From: a virus
Virus record (IMG/VR): IMGVR_UViG_3300050821_001596
Span: 1-46,873 of that record
DNA: 46,873 nucleotides
Reading direction: 5' to 3' (one strand)
Shown one piece after another: positions 1 through 7,750 of the stretch (position 1 is the first letter of the stretch; every line of letters begins with the position of its first letter). The position numbers were made by a program, and so were the translations under genes. The notes under the pieces were generated by a model. It saw nothing but the letters and a program-made list of their open reading frames with translations. It was not told the origin of the DNA and did no database searches.

Positions 1-10
1 TTCTTAACTG

Positions 11-409
11 GTGGACCAACTAGGAGAACTCGGCCTTTGCCTGAGCAATATGTCTCATACGCAGGTGATGACGACTCGCCGCAAGATGGCTACCATCACG
101 ATAGACAACGTAGACGAGGGCCACTACGGACTCGCTGGCACAGAATCTCTGGCGCAAGGCATACCGTCGATAGCTTGGAATCACCCCATCACTCTACAAG
201 ACCAGCTTGAGCACATGGCACCGGGCGTTGGATCGCCATTCATGGAAGTGAACAGCCTACGCAACGCTGTGCATACCGCAAAGCTAAATGATGAGTTACT
301 GCTTGAGAACAGGCACGCCGCACGCAACTGGATCGAGAGATTCTACAACAGCAAGTACCTCGTGGAACGTTATTGGGAACCTTTCTGCGATGAACTGGTG
401 AAGAAATGA
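11..409 (+). CDS. C-terminal part of a GT-B glycosyltransferase (5' end missing or shifted)
   Basis: The readable product has 132 residues and resembles the nucleotide-sugar-binding C-terminal half of GT-B (GT4-like) glycosyltransferases: a segment ITIDNVDEGHYGLAGTESLA followed by GIPSIAW, the usual place where the donor sugar is held. A full enzyme is about 300-400 residues, so the N-terminal domain is absent. A stop (TAA at 5-7) lies just before the first possible start, GTG at 11, with no visible ribosome site. The homologous-looking part begins within a dozen residues of it. Either the gene is truncated or a frameshift lies at the window edge. Its last four bases overlap the next gene (ATGA). 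Confidence 0.55.
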   Translation: MDQLGELGLCLSNMSHTQVMTTRRKMATITIDNVDEGHYGLAGTESLAQGIPSIAWNHPITLQDQLEHMAPGVGSPFMEVNSLRNAVHTAKLNDELLLENRHAARNWIERFYNSKYLVERYWEPFCDELVKK

Positions 410-867
410 AACGACTGCGCTTGGAAGGACAAACATTCGGTCTGTTGAAAGTGGATAGCCAGCACGGCATAAACTCCCACGGCAATCTGACGTGGTTGTG
501 CAGATGTTGTTGCGGAGGCAAGGCTGTGGTCACCGGAGCCAACCTAAGATCGGGCGGAACTCGAAGCTGCGGTTGTGGTCAAGGCAACCTCCTACACGGA
601 GATGCACGCAGACTGCACGTGACATCGGAGCACAGGGCATACGTCAACGCTAAGAACCGATGCAACAATCCGCGCAACAAGAACTACTCCGACTACGGTG
701 GTAGAGGCATCAAGTTCCTGTTCACCAGCTTCACTCAATTCTTATATGAGCTGGGACGCCGACCAAGCCGTTTGCATTCTTTGGATAGGATCAGGAACAA
801 CGGCCACTACAGACCGGGCAATGTCCGATGGGCAACCAGAAAGCAACAGAGGAGCAACCAGAGATGA
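406..867 (+). CDS. HNH endonuclease of the phage homing type
   Basis: 153 residues. The N-terminal half carries a cysteine-rich patch (CRCCC, then CGCG) like the zinc-ribbon region of many phage HNH proteins. The C-terminal half has the family's conserved string NRCNNP, YGGRGI, a hydrophobic F..FL segment, LDRI, YRPGNVRWAT and a final Q..N. These are metal-dependent DNA-nicking enzymes that usually behave as free-standing homing endonucleases. It starts inside the stop of the preceding glycosyltransferase (ATGA) and ends inside the start of the epimerase, so it is translationally coupled within a sugar-modification cluster where it has no obvious role. Confidence 0.82.
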   Translation: MKRLRLEGQTFGLLKVDSQHGINSHGNLTWLCRCCCGGKAVVTGANLRSGGTRSCGCGQGNLLHGDARRLHVTSEHRAYVNAKNRCNNPRNKNYSDYGGRGIKFLFTSFTQFLYELGRRPSRLHSLDRIRNNGHYRPGNVRWATRKQQRSNQR

Positions 868-1895
868 CCAACTTGTCCGGTCGTAAACACATCGTTCACG
901 TCGTCGGTACGCGGCCTCAATTCCCCAAGGTCGCTCCCGTGTGGCGGGCGCTGCGCAAGTACAACTACTCGCAGACCGTGGTCCACACCGGACAGCATTA
1001 CGACGATCAGATGTCCAAGAACATCATCGAAGACACGGGCTGCCACATCGACATGGTGCTGTGTGGTGACGACAGAAGCGCCAAGAATGAATCCCTTGCT
1101 GAAGCTCTGAGAGTGTTGAGACCCGATCTGGTCATGGTCTACGGAGACTGCAACACATCCCTCGACGCTGCTATGGCAGCCGAGGATGCCAAATGTGAGT
1201 TCGCTCACGTAGAGGCTGGGCTTCGCTGCGGCGATGATCGCATGATCGAAGAATACAACCGCATCAAGATAGATCGCTTCGCCGACATCCTCTACGTTCC
1301 ATCGGTGGACGCGGTGTACAACTTGGCGAAGGAGAAGGTTGTGTTCGAGCGTATTCAGTTCGTGGGCAACGTGATGGTGGACACATGCCACTGGGCGGGA
1401 TGCCTGAACGATCTAGCGATCAAGCGCGAGCGGTTCGGACTGCTGACGATGCACAGGCCAGAGAACGTGGACAATCCACTATTCATGTTGAAGCTCATGG
1501 CTAAGGTTGGTCAGTTGCAATACCCGGTCATCTTCCCGAAGCATCCACGTGTGAAGTTGCCGTCGTGTGTACCGAGCAACGTTAAGGTACTTGGTCCTGC
1601 CAGCTACAAGACGTTTGCAAAGTGGCTGCGCCAAGCACAGTTCCTCATCACCGACTCCGGTGGTCTGCAAGAGGAAGCGACGCTGGCCGGGACACCGTGC
1701 TTGACGATGCGCCCGAGCACAGAACGCCCGGTCACCATCACCGAGGGCACCAACGAACTCTCAACGCCGGAGATGTTGATGGGGCAGGTGCTCCGCATCC
1801 TCGATGGCAAATGGAAGAAGGGTTCAACGCCGTTGTACTGGGACGGCAAAGCAGCAGAAAGGATCGCATGTCATCTCCACTCGTATCTGTCGTAA
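864..1895 (+). CDS. wecB: UDP-N-acetylglucosamine 2-epimerase (non-hydrolysing)
   Basis: 343 residues, slightly shorter than the usual 370-390. It should interconvert UDP-GlcNAc and UDP-ManNAc. Family signatures run in order: GTRPQFPK near the N terminus (phosphate loop), TGQHYD, YGDCNT (catalytic Asp), HVEAGLR (Glu), EEYNRIKID (Glu, Arg, Asp), LTMHRPEN (His), and DSGGLQEEA followed by ERP for UDP binding, so all expected catalytic residues are present. I prefer ATG at 864, which overlaps the upstream stop (ATGA) behind a GGAG site, over ATG 828. Neighbouring glycosyltransferases suggest its product feeds a phage-directed glycan, but the acceptor is unknown. Confidence 0.85.
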   Translation: MTNLSGRKHIVHVVGTRPQFPKVAPVWRALRKYNYSQTVVHTGQHYDDQMSKNIIEDTGCHIDMVLCGDDRSAKNESLAEALRVLRPDLVMVYGDCNTSLDAAMAAEDAKCEFAHVEAGLRCGDDRMIEEYNRIKIDRFADILYVPSVDAVYNLAKEKVVFERIQFVGNVMVDTCHWAGCLNDLAIKRERFGLLTMHRPENVDNPLFMLKLMAKVGQLQYPVIFPKHPRVKLPSCVPSNVKVLGPASYKTFAKWLRQAQFLITDSGGLQEEATLAGTPCLTMRPSTERPVTITEGTNELSTPEMLMGQVLRILDGKWKKGSTPLYWDGKAAERIACHLHSYLS

Positions 1896-2605
1896 TCACC
1901 ACATTCAATCGCGCACCACTTCTGCGCTCGACGTTCGAGAGCTTCATGAAGCAGGAGTTCAAGGACTACGAAGTCATTGTGATCGACGATGGCTCTGACG
2001 AGGCTACACCGAAGCTGTGCGCTGAGCCGTGGCCGTTCTCGATGACATACCACAGGATGAACCGCGACAGGACTCTCGGGTATAACAACCCGGCGCGACC
2101 GAACAACGTCGGCGTGCGCATGGCGAAGGGTGACATCATCGTCCTTCAGAACGCCGAGGTTAGGCACAGCCGAGAAGTGATCCAACGTCTGTCAGAGCAA
2201 TGCGGCACCATGAACGCCGTGTTCGCTCAGGTCGCAGTGCTCGACCAATACGGCCAAAGCAACTCCGAAAACCGCTGGTACTGTCACAGGACGTTCAGCC
2301 CTCGCCCCTTCTTCTTCTGCGGCGCGCTCCGGCGCGAGTGGTTCGAGAAGCTCCGTGGCTTCGATGAGGACTATCAATACTACGGTATGGATGATGTGGA
2401 CTTCGCGGATCGTCTGGCGAAGTGCGGAGTAGAGTTCCACTTCACCAACATCGAGGTTGAGCACCAGTGGCACGGGTGCTCGTTCAATTCCAGCGATGCC
2501 AAGAACAACATCCCGGTCATGACCTACGCCCGCAAGACGCAGGAAATGGCCGATGGCAAGATCGGGGTCGAGCGCAACCTTGGAAGAGAGTGGGGAGCTT
2601 TATGA
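1868..2605 (+). CDS. GT-A family glycosyltransferase (GT2-like)
   Basis: 245 residues. The N terminus is typical GT2: SVVITTFNR, then YEVIVIDDGSDE (nucleotide-binding Asp), then PNNVGVRMAKGDIIVLQN where a DXD-like motif normally sits. Here that position reads NAE, so the metal site is not canonical. The C-terminal half has FDEDY..YGMDDVDFADRLAKCG, which matches the acceptor/base region of GT2/GT7-like enzymes, and a late HQWHG. ATG 1868 overlaps the end of the epimerase by 28 bases. The longer upstream reading frame is only a shadow of the epimerase. The sugar and acceptor are unknown. Confidence 0.8.
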   Translation: MSSPLVSVVITTFNRAPLLRSTFESFMKQEFKDYEVIVIDDGSDEATPKLCAEPWPFSMTYHRMNRDRTLGYNNPARPNNVGVRMAKGDIIVLQNAEVRHSREVIQRLSEQCGTMNAVFAQVAVLDQYGQSNSENRWYCHRTFSPRPFFFCGALRREWFEKLRGFDEDYQYYGMDDVDFADRLAKCGVEFHFTNIEVEHQWHGCSFNSSDAKNNIPVMTYARKTQEMADGKIGVERNLGREWGAL

Positions 2606-2793
2606 AAGTTGACGGCAACTACGAGTTCGGCACACTCGACCAGATCAAGTGTGAGCGATGCTTGAAAATCATCATGTGGACGCCCGGTGGTCTAGGCTCC
2701 ACGTCGGCTTGCTGCAACATCCGCTACGACGCATTCGTACCAGAGGACGACCCGACGCACCTGCGGGTAATCAGTGCGAGAGACAGAGCATGA
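2602..2793 (+). CDS. Small cysteine-containing protein
   Basis: 63 residues, starting at an ATG that overlaps the glycosyltransferase stop (ATGA) behind GGGGAG. It contains CERC in the middle and a later CC pair, a spacing that could bind a metal, but I recognise no family. It ends overlapping the next start (ATGA), so it is the middle gene of a coupled trio with two glycosyltransferases. Coding status rests on the perfect junctions on both sides. Confidence 0.6.
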   Translation: MKVDGNYEFGTLDQIKCERCLKIIMWTPGGLGSTSACCNIRYDAFVPEDDPTHLRVISARDRA

Positions 2794-3470
2794 AGCTAGG
2801 CGTTTACATCGCAACACACAACAACCCGATGTTCCTTCGCCTAGCTCTGCTCCAACTGGAAGCGCAGACGGTGCGGCCCGATATGTTGGCAATTCACGAG
2901 AACGGTCATCCGTTCCAGACCGCCGATCTCATCAGCCGTGATGTGCTGCGCAGACTCAGCCAGACGACGCAGATCATGTTCGATCACACCGAGGCTGGGC
3001 TGGCGCATCCGTACTTCCACTACCTTCCCCTGAAGCGCCTGGTGCATACCGGGCGCTGCGACCTGTACACGAAGTGGGATCACGATGACATCTTCTACGA
3101 GACCCATCTGGAAGAGTTGGCTGCGGTCGCCAAAGACTATCCGTGGATCGGCAAGCGCCGCGCTGACATCCTCGTGCTGAACCAGAAGCAATACGTGTTC
3201 AAGCAGAACCGGGAGTTCACGTGGAACCCGCTGGGTGGAATGTCAGACACCTTCATGTTCAACCACGATGTCGCCAACTGGTACCTGTCCGATATGTTGG
3301 AGCGCGCCGGGAAGAACGAAGCGGACGACTGGATTCTGCACAAGTACACTCTGCCGAGATTCCCGCAGGGCATCATGCTGAACCACCCACCGACTACCTG
3401 CTACGTGTCCCACGGTCGGAACGACAGCACGAGCCATTGGATCACCAAGCCGCCAGATGATCTAAAGTGA
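2790..3470 (+). CDS. GT-A type glycosyltransferase
   Basis: 226 residues. It begins KLGVYIATHNNPMFLRLAL, the start of the GT2/GT-A fold, and has KWDHDDIFY, a good DXD-type metal and nucleotide-sugar site. A later NEADDWILHKY may hold the catalytic base. It is shorter than typical GT2 enzymes and lacks membrane segments, so it is probably a soluble cytoplasmic enzyme. It is the last gene of the sugar cluster, and its stop abuts a strong promoter for the next gene set. Confidence 0.75.
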   Translation: MKLGVYIATHNNPMFLRLALLQLEAQTVRPDMLAIHENGHPFQTADLISRDVLRRLSQTTQIMFDHTEAGLAHPYFHYLPLKRLVHTGRCDLYTKWDHDDIFYETHLEELAAVAKDYPWIGKRRADILVLNQKQYVFKQNREFTWNPLGGMSDTFMFNHDVANWYLSDMLERAGKNEADDWILHKYTLPRFPQGIMLNHPPTTCYVSHGRNDSTSHWITKPPDDLK

Positions 3471-3499
3471 TTGACAACTAACATAGTACAGAATACAAT
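3471..3499 (+). promoter_or_regulatory. Sigma-70-type promoter
   Basis: TTGACA at 3471-3476, a 17-base spacer, and TACAAT at 3494-3499: a perfect -35 box and a five-of-six -10 box. It begins directly after the stop of the glycosyltransferase gene, and transcription would start about 3506, just before the ribosome site of the 3525 gene. It separates the sugar cluster from the genes that follow. Confidence 0.8.
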
Positions 3500-3524
3500 A
3501 GAATAGAAGCATGGAGGAACATCT

Positions 3525-3788
3525 TTGGACTACTTGAAGCCGTTTGCCGGACCTGTCGTGGCAGGACGGGAAGCCGAGGAAGTTGTGTTTGCAAAAGACC
3601 AGCCCCAGTACGTGCCCTTGCGCACCTTGATCTATGAAACCTATCCGGGGTCTGGTGATGTGCGAGTGATGTCGCGTTGGACCTTCACCGCCGACCAACG
3701 CAAGGCAGTGGCAGAAGGAGAGGACATTTACCTGACCCTCCTGACGTTTGGGCAACCGTTGCAGCCAATTTTAATGGCTATCGAATAG
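3525..3788 (+). CDS. Hypothetical protein with TTG start
   Basis: 87 residues, no recognised domain; soluble and mixed in character. The start is TTG, chosen because GGAGG at 3513-3517 lies eight bases upstream and no ATG fits in frame. An ATG at 3511 opens only eight codons in another frame. First gene behind the promoter at 3471. Confidence 0.6.
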   Translation: MDYLKPFAGPVVAGREAEEVVFAKDQPQYVPLRTLIYETYPGSGDVRVMSRWTFTADQRKAVAEGEDIYLTLLTFGQPLQPILMAIE

Positions 3789-3798
3789 GAGTAACGCC

Positions 3799-4062
3799 TT
3801 GGAAGAGACACAGAATATAGTACTACCCACAGAGATCAAGCCGCAGGAGATCGCCATTCCGGCGCGAGTTGCCGAGGAGATAAAGAAGCTGCACGTCAAC
3901 TTGGTTGCCAACGCGCGTGCGTTCGAAAATGCTCGGGCTGCCTTCGGTGAGTTCATCCGTATCACGAAGCGCACGCTGCACATCCCAGAGGATGAGCGTT
4001 GGGAAATCAAAGAAGACGCCTCCGGGTTCGTCAAGCTAACCGAAGAAGGGAACCTAGCCTAA
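3799..4062 (+). CDS. Hypothetical helical protein with TTG start
   Basis: 87 residues, rich in Ala, Glu and Lys, with a predicted helical middle (VAEEIKKLHVNLVANARAF). No known family. It starts at TTG behind AGGAG (3788-3792), the second TTG start in a row. Its stop overlaps the next start (TAATG). Confidence 0.6.
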   Translation: MEETQNIVLPTEIKPQEIAIPARVAEEIKKLHVNLVANARAFENARAAFGEFIRITKRTLHIPEDERWEIKEDASGFVKLTEEGNLA

Positions 4063-4364
4063 TGCCTATCCACGAGTTCAAGTGCAAGAAGGGCCACATC
4101 ACCGAGAAGCTGTTCCTAACATTCTCAGCGGCAGAGAATATCAACACGATCATCTGCACCACATGCGATCACAGCAAAGCGTTGGCGACGCGGATCGAGT
4201 TCTCAGTGCCCGGTATGCCCATACTGTACGGCGAGGGATTTTTCAAGCCCGCCGCCAGTGGTAACAAGGGCTACAAGCGTGGCGATCCATCGAAGGCCGC
4301 TAAGGACACGATCAGCGAAGTAGGAGCGTCAAATCTAATCGGCGCGGTGAAGGGCAGTAAGTAA
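4062..4364 (+). CDS. FmdB-like zinc-ribbon protein
   Basis: 100 residues. It opens MPIHEFKCKKGH, matching the start of FmdB-family putative regulatory zinc ribbons (MPIYEY.C...H), and has the second knuckle CTTC about 35 residues later. The remaining C-terminal part is Gly/Lys-rich with no domain. Family members bind zinc, but their function is poorly known. TAATG coupling to the upstream gene. Confidence 0.65.
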   Translation: MPIHEFKCKKGHITEKLFLTFSAAENINTIICTTCDHSKALATRIEFSVPGMPILYGEGFFKPAASGNKGYKRGDPSKAAKDTISEVGASNLIGAVKGSK

Positions 4365-4389
4365 CCACCTGACACAAAAAGGAGTGCAG

Positions 4390-5424
4390 ATGTCACGCAA
4401 GATTCTGAACACGAATGTTAACAGCCCGAAAGGCAAAGACATACTCAAAGCCTTCGGTACGAAGATCGTAGGCCAGCGCGAAGCGGTCAATGCACTGGTT
4501 GATGTGGTAGAGAACTTCGTCGGTGGATTCTGCACTCCCGGTCGGCCAGCAGGGAACCTCCTGTTCCTTGGTCCCACGGGAACCGGAAAGACTCGCGTGG
4601 TCGAAGCGTTGTGCGAAGGATTGTTCGGCACAGAACGCGCCTGCATCAAGATCGACTGCGGAGAGTTCCAGCATTCGCACGACATCGCCAAGCTGGTCGG
4701 ATCGCCTCCGGGCTACCTCGGTCACCGCGAGACTCACCCGATGCTGACGCAGGAAGCGTTGAACCTGTGGCACACCGAGAAGTTCAAGTTCACCGTTCTA
4801 TTGTTCGACGAGATCGAGAAGGCATCGGATGCCCTGTGGAACATACTGCTCGGCATCTTGGACAAAGCCACGCTCACGCTCGGAGACAACCGCAGGGTTG
4901 ACTTCTCGCAGTGCGTCATCGTCATGACATCGAACCTCGGCGCTACCGAGATGGGCAAAATGGTCGATGAACGACTCGGCTTCCACCAGCAGGCAACGGA
5001 CACAACAGCGGTCGATGCTGACTTGGACAAGCGCCTGTCCGCTGCCGCAACCGCTGCGGCGAAGCGCAAGTTCAAGCCGGAGTTCATGAACCGTCTGGAC
5101 AAGACCGTCGTGTTCCACTCGCTGACGCCGGATCACATCAAGGAGATGTTGGAGATTGAGATAAGCCGTGTGCAGATGGAAATCGTCATGCACACCGCCC
5201 TCCCATTCTTCTTCTGTCTCAGCCCGAGTGCGAAGAAGGTTTTGCTGGCTGAGGGCTACAGCCCGAAGTACGGCGGTCGGCATCTGAAGCGTGCTATGGA
5301 TCGCCGCCTGAAGAACAAGTTCGCAAAGCTGGTTGGCACAGGTCAGATCACTGAGAAGTGCGAGATCGTCGTGGATGCAGACGGCGACAAGGATTTCATC
5401 TTTTACAAACAGGAAGGGCTATGA
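4390..5424 (+). CDS. AAA+ ATPase resembling the second ATPase domain of ClpA/ClpB
   Basis: 344 residues, far shorter than ClpA/ClpB (750-860), with a single ATPase domain of the D2 type. Walker A GPTGTGKT at 61-68, pore-loop-like GSPPGYLGH at 104-112, Walker B LLFDEIEKA about 137-145, sensor 1 TSNLGA about 180-185, an arginine-finger region FKPEFMNRLD and sensor 2 YGGRHLKRA near the C terminus are all present. A working hexameric unfoldase or remodelling ATPase is expected. There is no N domain, D1 or peptidase partner in the window. ATG 4390 follows AAAAAGGAG with good spacing. It overlaps the next gene by ATGA. Confidence 0.8.
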   Translation: MSRKILNTNVNSPKGKDILKAFGTKIVGQREAVNALVDVVENFVGGFCTPGRPAGNLLFLGPTGTGKTRVVEALCEGLFGTERACIKIDCGEFQHSHDIAKLVGSPPGYLGHRETHPMLTQEALNLWHTEKFKFTVLLFDEIEKASDALWNILLGILDKATLTLGDNRRVDFSQCVIVMTSNLGATEMGKMVDERLGFHQQATDTTAVDADLDKRLSAAATAAAKRKFKPEFMNRLDKTVVFHSLTPDHIKEMLEIEISRVQMEIVMHTALPFFFCLSPSAKKVLLAEGYSPKYGGRHLKRAMDRRLKNKFAKLVGTGQITEKCEIVVDADGDKDFIFYKQEGL

Positions 5425-5906
5425 AGATCAAAGCAGAACTGATTCAGGCGAGCAACAACCTTGCTACATCCATCCCCATCTACACGTTCTTGCTCACCTA
5501 CCCGGTGAATAATTGGCTCCTCGACTTCTTAGGGCTGAGTCGCTTCGAGTCCGTTGCAAAGCACCTGACTACTCGCTACTACATCACAGGCACCAGCATC
5601 CGGGTGATGATGAACCAAGCGAGAGCCGAGGCGAACCGCAGCGTACACTGTGCGTTGACCGATGAGATGAATAAGGTAGTGGCGTTCACGCAGGACATCT
5701 TTTGGGCGACGAATCCGAACAACTACGGCGCGGCCAAGCGCATCACGAGTGCGCAGGTGAAGCAGGCCATCGACCTGTTCGGTACGCGTCTTCAGGATGT
5801 GCTGAAGCAGTACAAGCCCGGTGAGATTCATGCGCCATCCGGCCTGAACCACGAGCATGTTTACGACGCCACGGAGCAGGGCTGGAGCAAACGCTTCCCT
5901 CAGTAG
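5421..5906 (+). CDS. Hypothetical protein coupled to the AAA+ ATPase
   Basis: 161 residues, soluble and largely helical, with no recognised motif. It begins inside the ATPase stop codon (ATGA) behind AGGAAGGG, so the two are probably made together. A partner or adaptor role for the ATPase is only an inference from this coupling. Confidence 0.6.
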   Translation: MKIKAELIQASNNLATSIPIYTFLLTYPVNNWLLDFLGLSRFESVAKHLTTRYYITGTSIRVMMNQARAEANRSVHCALTDEMNKVVAFTQDIFWATNPNNYGAAKRITSAQVKQAIDLFGTRLQDVLKQYKPGEIHAPSGLNHEHVYDATEQGWSKRFPQ

Positions 5907-5932
5907 TACACTACGTCGGACGGAGGGCACTG

Positions 5933-6124
5933 ATGCCTATAAGCGATGTGGTTGGAGAGATCGACAAGGAAGTCGCGCGGCTGCTCGCAGCTAAGAAGTT
6001 GCTGACAGGCGGGGTGGTCAAGACTGGCAGGAGCGGACGCGGGCACACGATGAGCGCCGCAACACGCAGGAAGATCGCACAGACTCAGCGGGCGCGCTGG
6101 GCAAAAGAAAAAGGTAAGAAATAA
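5933..6124 (+). CDS. Small basic protein
   Basis: 63 residues behind a GGAGG ribosome site. The C-terminal half (SAATRRKIAQTQRARWAK) is strongly basic and matches a short motif seen at the ends of many small bacterial and phage proteins that may bind nucleic acid. Last gene before a strong terminator. Confidence 0.6.
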   Translation: MPISDVVGEIDKEVARLLAAKKLLTGGVVKTGRSGRGHTMSAATRRKIAQTQRARWAKEKGKK

Positions 6125-6128
6125 CTAG

Positions 6129-6179
6129 ACCGGGGCGAGTGCTGGGGCGAAAGCCTTGGTGCTCGCCCCGGTTTTTTTT
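6129..6179 (+). terminator. Rho-independent terminator
   Basis: A perfect 11-bp GC-rich stem (6129-6139 with 6162-6172) is followed by eight T residues. It ends the rightward set of 3525-6124. Reading leftward there is no T run, so it acts on the plus strand only. Confidence 0.9.
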
Positions 6180-6182
6180 GCT

Positions 6183-6665
6183 TTACTCGGGCCTGAGACT
6201 TTTCCGGTAGTGCTCGTCAATGATGGCGCGGAATCGTGGAACCATTTGGCTCCTCAACTCATCCAACGGCACTGGGAAGAAAATGCGCGCCGTCCTCTGC
6301 TCGAAGTCATCATGTATCCATTTTAGTATCGCGCGGCCTTTGGGAGTAACGACCAGCAGTGACTCACGCCGATTGTCCGGGTTCCGTTTCCTTCGGATCA
6401 GTTGTTTGCTTTCCAAGGCATCCACCATCTTCACCATCACATTATTATTGATGCACAAGCACTGGGCGATGAAGGTCTGGCTGTGCGGCCCGTATTCAGC
6501 CGCCATGAGAATCCAGCCCATGCGCGCGCTGAACCCTTTCTGCTGGCACTCTGCCTCAAGTCGCGCGGTGACGATCCCTAATGCGTGAGTGAGCAACAGG
6601 ACGTAGCTTTTCCATACCTCGGGGAGAAGTACGCAGGGGTTAGCTTCGAGTTTTCTCTTCGGCAT
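6183..6665 (-). CDS. MarR-family transcriptional regulator
   Basis: 160 residues, the usual MarR length. It has the expected order: dimerisation helix, a winged helix-turn-helix (SQTFIAQCLCINNNVMVKMVDALE), then the wing with KRNPDNRRESLLVVTPKG, the family's DxR hallmark. It probably represses a nearby promoter in response to a small ligand. It lies alone on the minus strand between two rightward units and faces a promoter at 6731, a divergent layout typical of self-regulating MarR genes. No clear ribosome site precedes its ATG. Such regulators are uncommon in phages. Confidence 0.85.
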   Translation of the reverse strand: MPKRKLEANPCVLLPEVWKSYVLLLTHALGIVTARLEAECQQKGFSARMGWILMAAEYGPHSQTFIAQCLCINNNVMVKMVDALESKQLIRRKRNPDNRRESLLVVTPKGRAILKWIHDDFEQRTARIFFPVPLDELRSQMVPRFRAIIDEHYRKSLRPE

Positions 6666-6730
6666 CTATAAGGGTGACCGGGGTTCCTCACGGGCAAAAG
6701 AAGTCTACCATGCACGCACTGTCACGCATC

Positions 6731-6759
6731 TTGACAATGGACAGTGGGTATAGTATGCT
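6731..6759 (+). promoter_or_regulatory. Sigma-70-type promoter upstream of the membrane-protein gene
   Basis: TTGACA (6731-6736), a 17-base spacer, then TATGCT (6754-6759). It lies in the gap between marR and the rightward membrane gene and is a likely MarR target, although I found no convincing long palindrome over it. Confidence 0.6.
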
Positions 6760-6826
6760 CCGCACACCATCCCTCCCCCTATAAATTTCGCCGCCAAGGA
6801 ATGAGGATGATCTGTCGAAGTTTCAA

Positions 6827-7258
6827 GTGGTTCGTCTGTTTCTCACTGGTTCGACTTCCACCGCAATCGTTCAAGGACTGCTCGTGTTGGTCGTCACTCT
6901 TGGTGCTAGGTACATCGGCGTCAGACATCACCGTCACTACGTTGGGGCCATCACTGCCGCGCTAGCAAGTGCTGCCTTCGTTAAGCTCCGCGCGCATTTT
7001 CTACGCCACACGCTGAACGAAGTGGACGCTTATCAGGCCCATGAGTTCTGGCAAAAGGCCCGCATCATTAGCTCACTCCAAGCCATCAAGTACATAACGG
7101 ACGGTTGCGACCACATCGGCGATCCTGAGCATCAGAAGTGCCGTGCCGCTGGGCGCAAAGAGCTTGCCGTTATCCAAGCGGCCATTGGCAGGTCACCAAG
7201 TCCGGATATTGTCAGGGGCAACAAGCCGCCTGCTGCGGTGGGTGCTGCTGGGGATTAA
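6827..7258 (+). CDS. Membrane-anchored hypothetical protein
   Basis: About 143 residues: one hydrophobic segment near residues 10-35, then a soluble helical tail with two Cys (CDHIGDPEHQKC). No family recognised. The start is unsure. GTG 6827 has no ribosome site, whereas GAGG at 6803-6806 sits five bases before an in-frame CTG at 6812, which would add five residues. It is the first gene behind the promoter at 6731, divergent from marR. Confidence 0.5.
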   Translation: MVRLFLTGSTSTAIVQGLLVLVVTLGARYIGVRHHRHYVGAITAALASAAFVKLRAHFLRHTLNEVDAYQAHEFWQKARIISSLQAIKYITDGCDHIGDPEHQKCRAAGRKELAVIQAAIGRSPSPDIVRGNKPPAAVGAAGD

Positions 7259-7303
7259 ACGCACCAACTATCAATCCGCAACACGATTGGGAGGGTGGTA
7301 AAA

Positions 7304-7558
7304 ATGAGCCTGAGCAGTCCTCTGGGGTGCGAAAGTTTTAAGGTTGGTGTGAAGACACGATTGAGTCCGGAGGCGTGGGTATTCAACAGCCTTCGCTTCA
7401 GGTTTGCAGAAGAGGGCATATCATACGGAGTCCATTTGGAGAAGCGATGGGTGGATGTGCTTTCAACCACCGTCGAGCGCACAACGGACGAACCGAACTG
7501 TGAGTACCCGGTACCAAGCGACCGCTACGATGTGGCACGTGACAGCAAGACCGCGTGA
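7304..7558 (+). CDS. Hypothetical protein
   Basis: 84 residues, soluble, no known motif. ATG 7304 is preferred over GTG 7295 because GGGAGG lies about nine bases upstream of it. Last rightward gene before a two-way terminator. Confidence 0.5.
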   Translation: MSLSSPLGCESFKVGVKTRLSPEAWVFNSLRFRFAEEGISYGVHLEKRWVDVLSTTVERTTDEPNCEYPVPSDRYDVARDSKTA

Positions 7559-7583
7559 TGAAAATAACTCCGACAAAAAAAAT

Positions 7584-7620
7584 AGCCCCACCTAGTCGTC
7601 ATGACTGGGTGGGGCTTTTG
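7584..7620. terminator. Bidirectional terminator between converging units
   Basis: A 9-bp perfect stem (7584-7592 with 7608-7616), with a further short pairing inside, is flanked by an A run on the left (7575-7582) and TTTT on the right. It can therefore stop rightward transcription ending at 7558 and leftward transcription ending at 7634. Confidence 0.85.
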
Positions 7621-7633
7621 TTCGTGTTTTAGG

Positions 7634-7750
7634 CTACAGCAAAACCGGATAGAAGTCCGGCGCGCTTTCATCCGGCACCAGAGTCTCCATCGGGATCACC
7701 GTCACCGGGCGCTCCTGTTGCTCAGTTTCTTCCGCCTGTGGGTCTACCAC
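7634..7750 (-). CDS. Small -1-frame coding stretch after the Ala-rich gene
   Basis: A 38-codon frame opens from GTG 7750 and stops at 7634. Its product is acidic and Pro-rich (VDPQAEETEQQERP, then ESAPDFYPVLL), and its third codon positions are strongly GC-biased like neighbouring genes. The frame is -1 relative to the gene at 7744-8118 and is open well upstream of that gene's stop. It may be a separate tiny gene, although no good ribosome site is seen. It may equally be the natural C terminus of the upstream protein, reached by a frameshift or interrupted by a one-base error. It ends right before the terminator. Confidence 0.4.
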   Translation of the reverse strand: MVDPQAEETEQQERPVTVIPMETLVPDESAPDFYPVLL

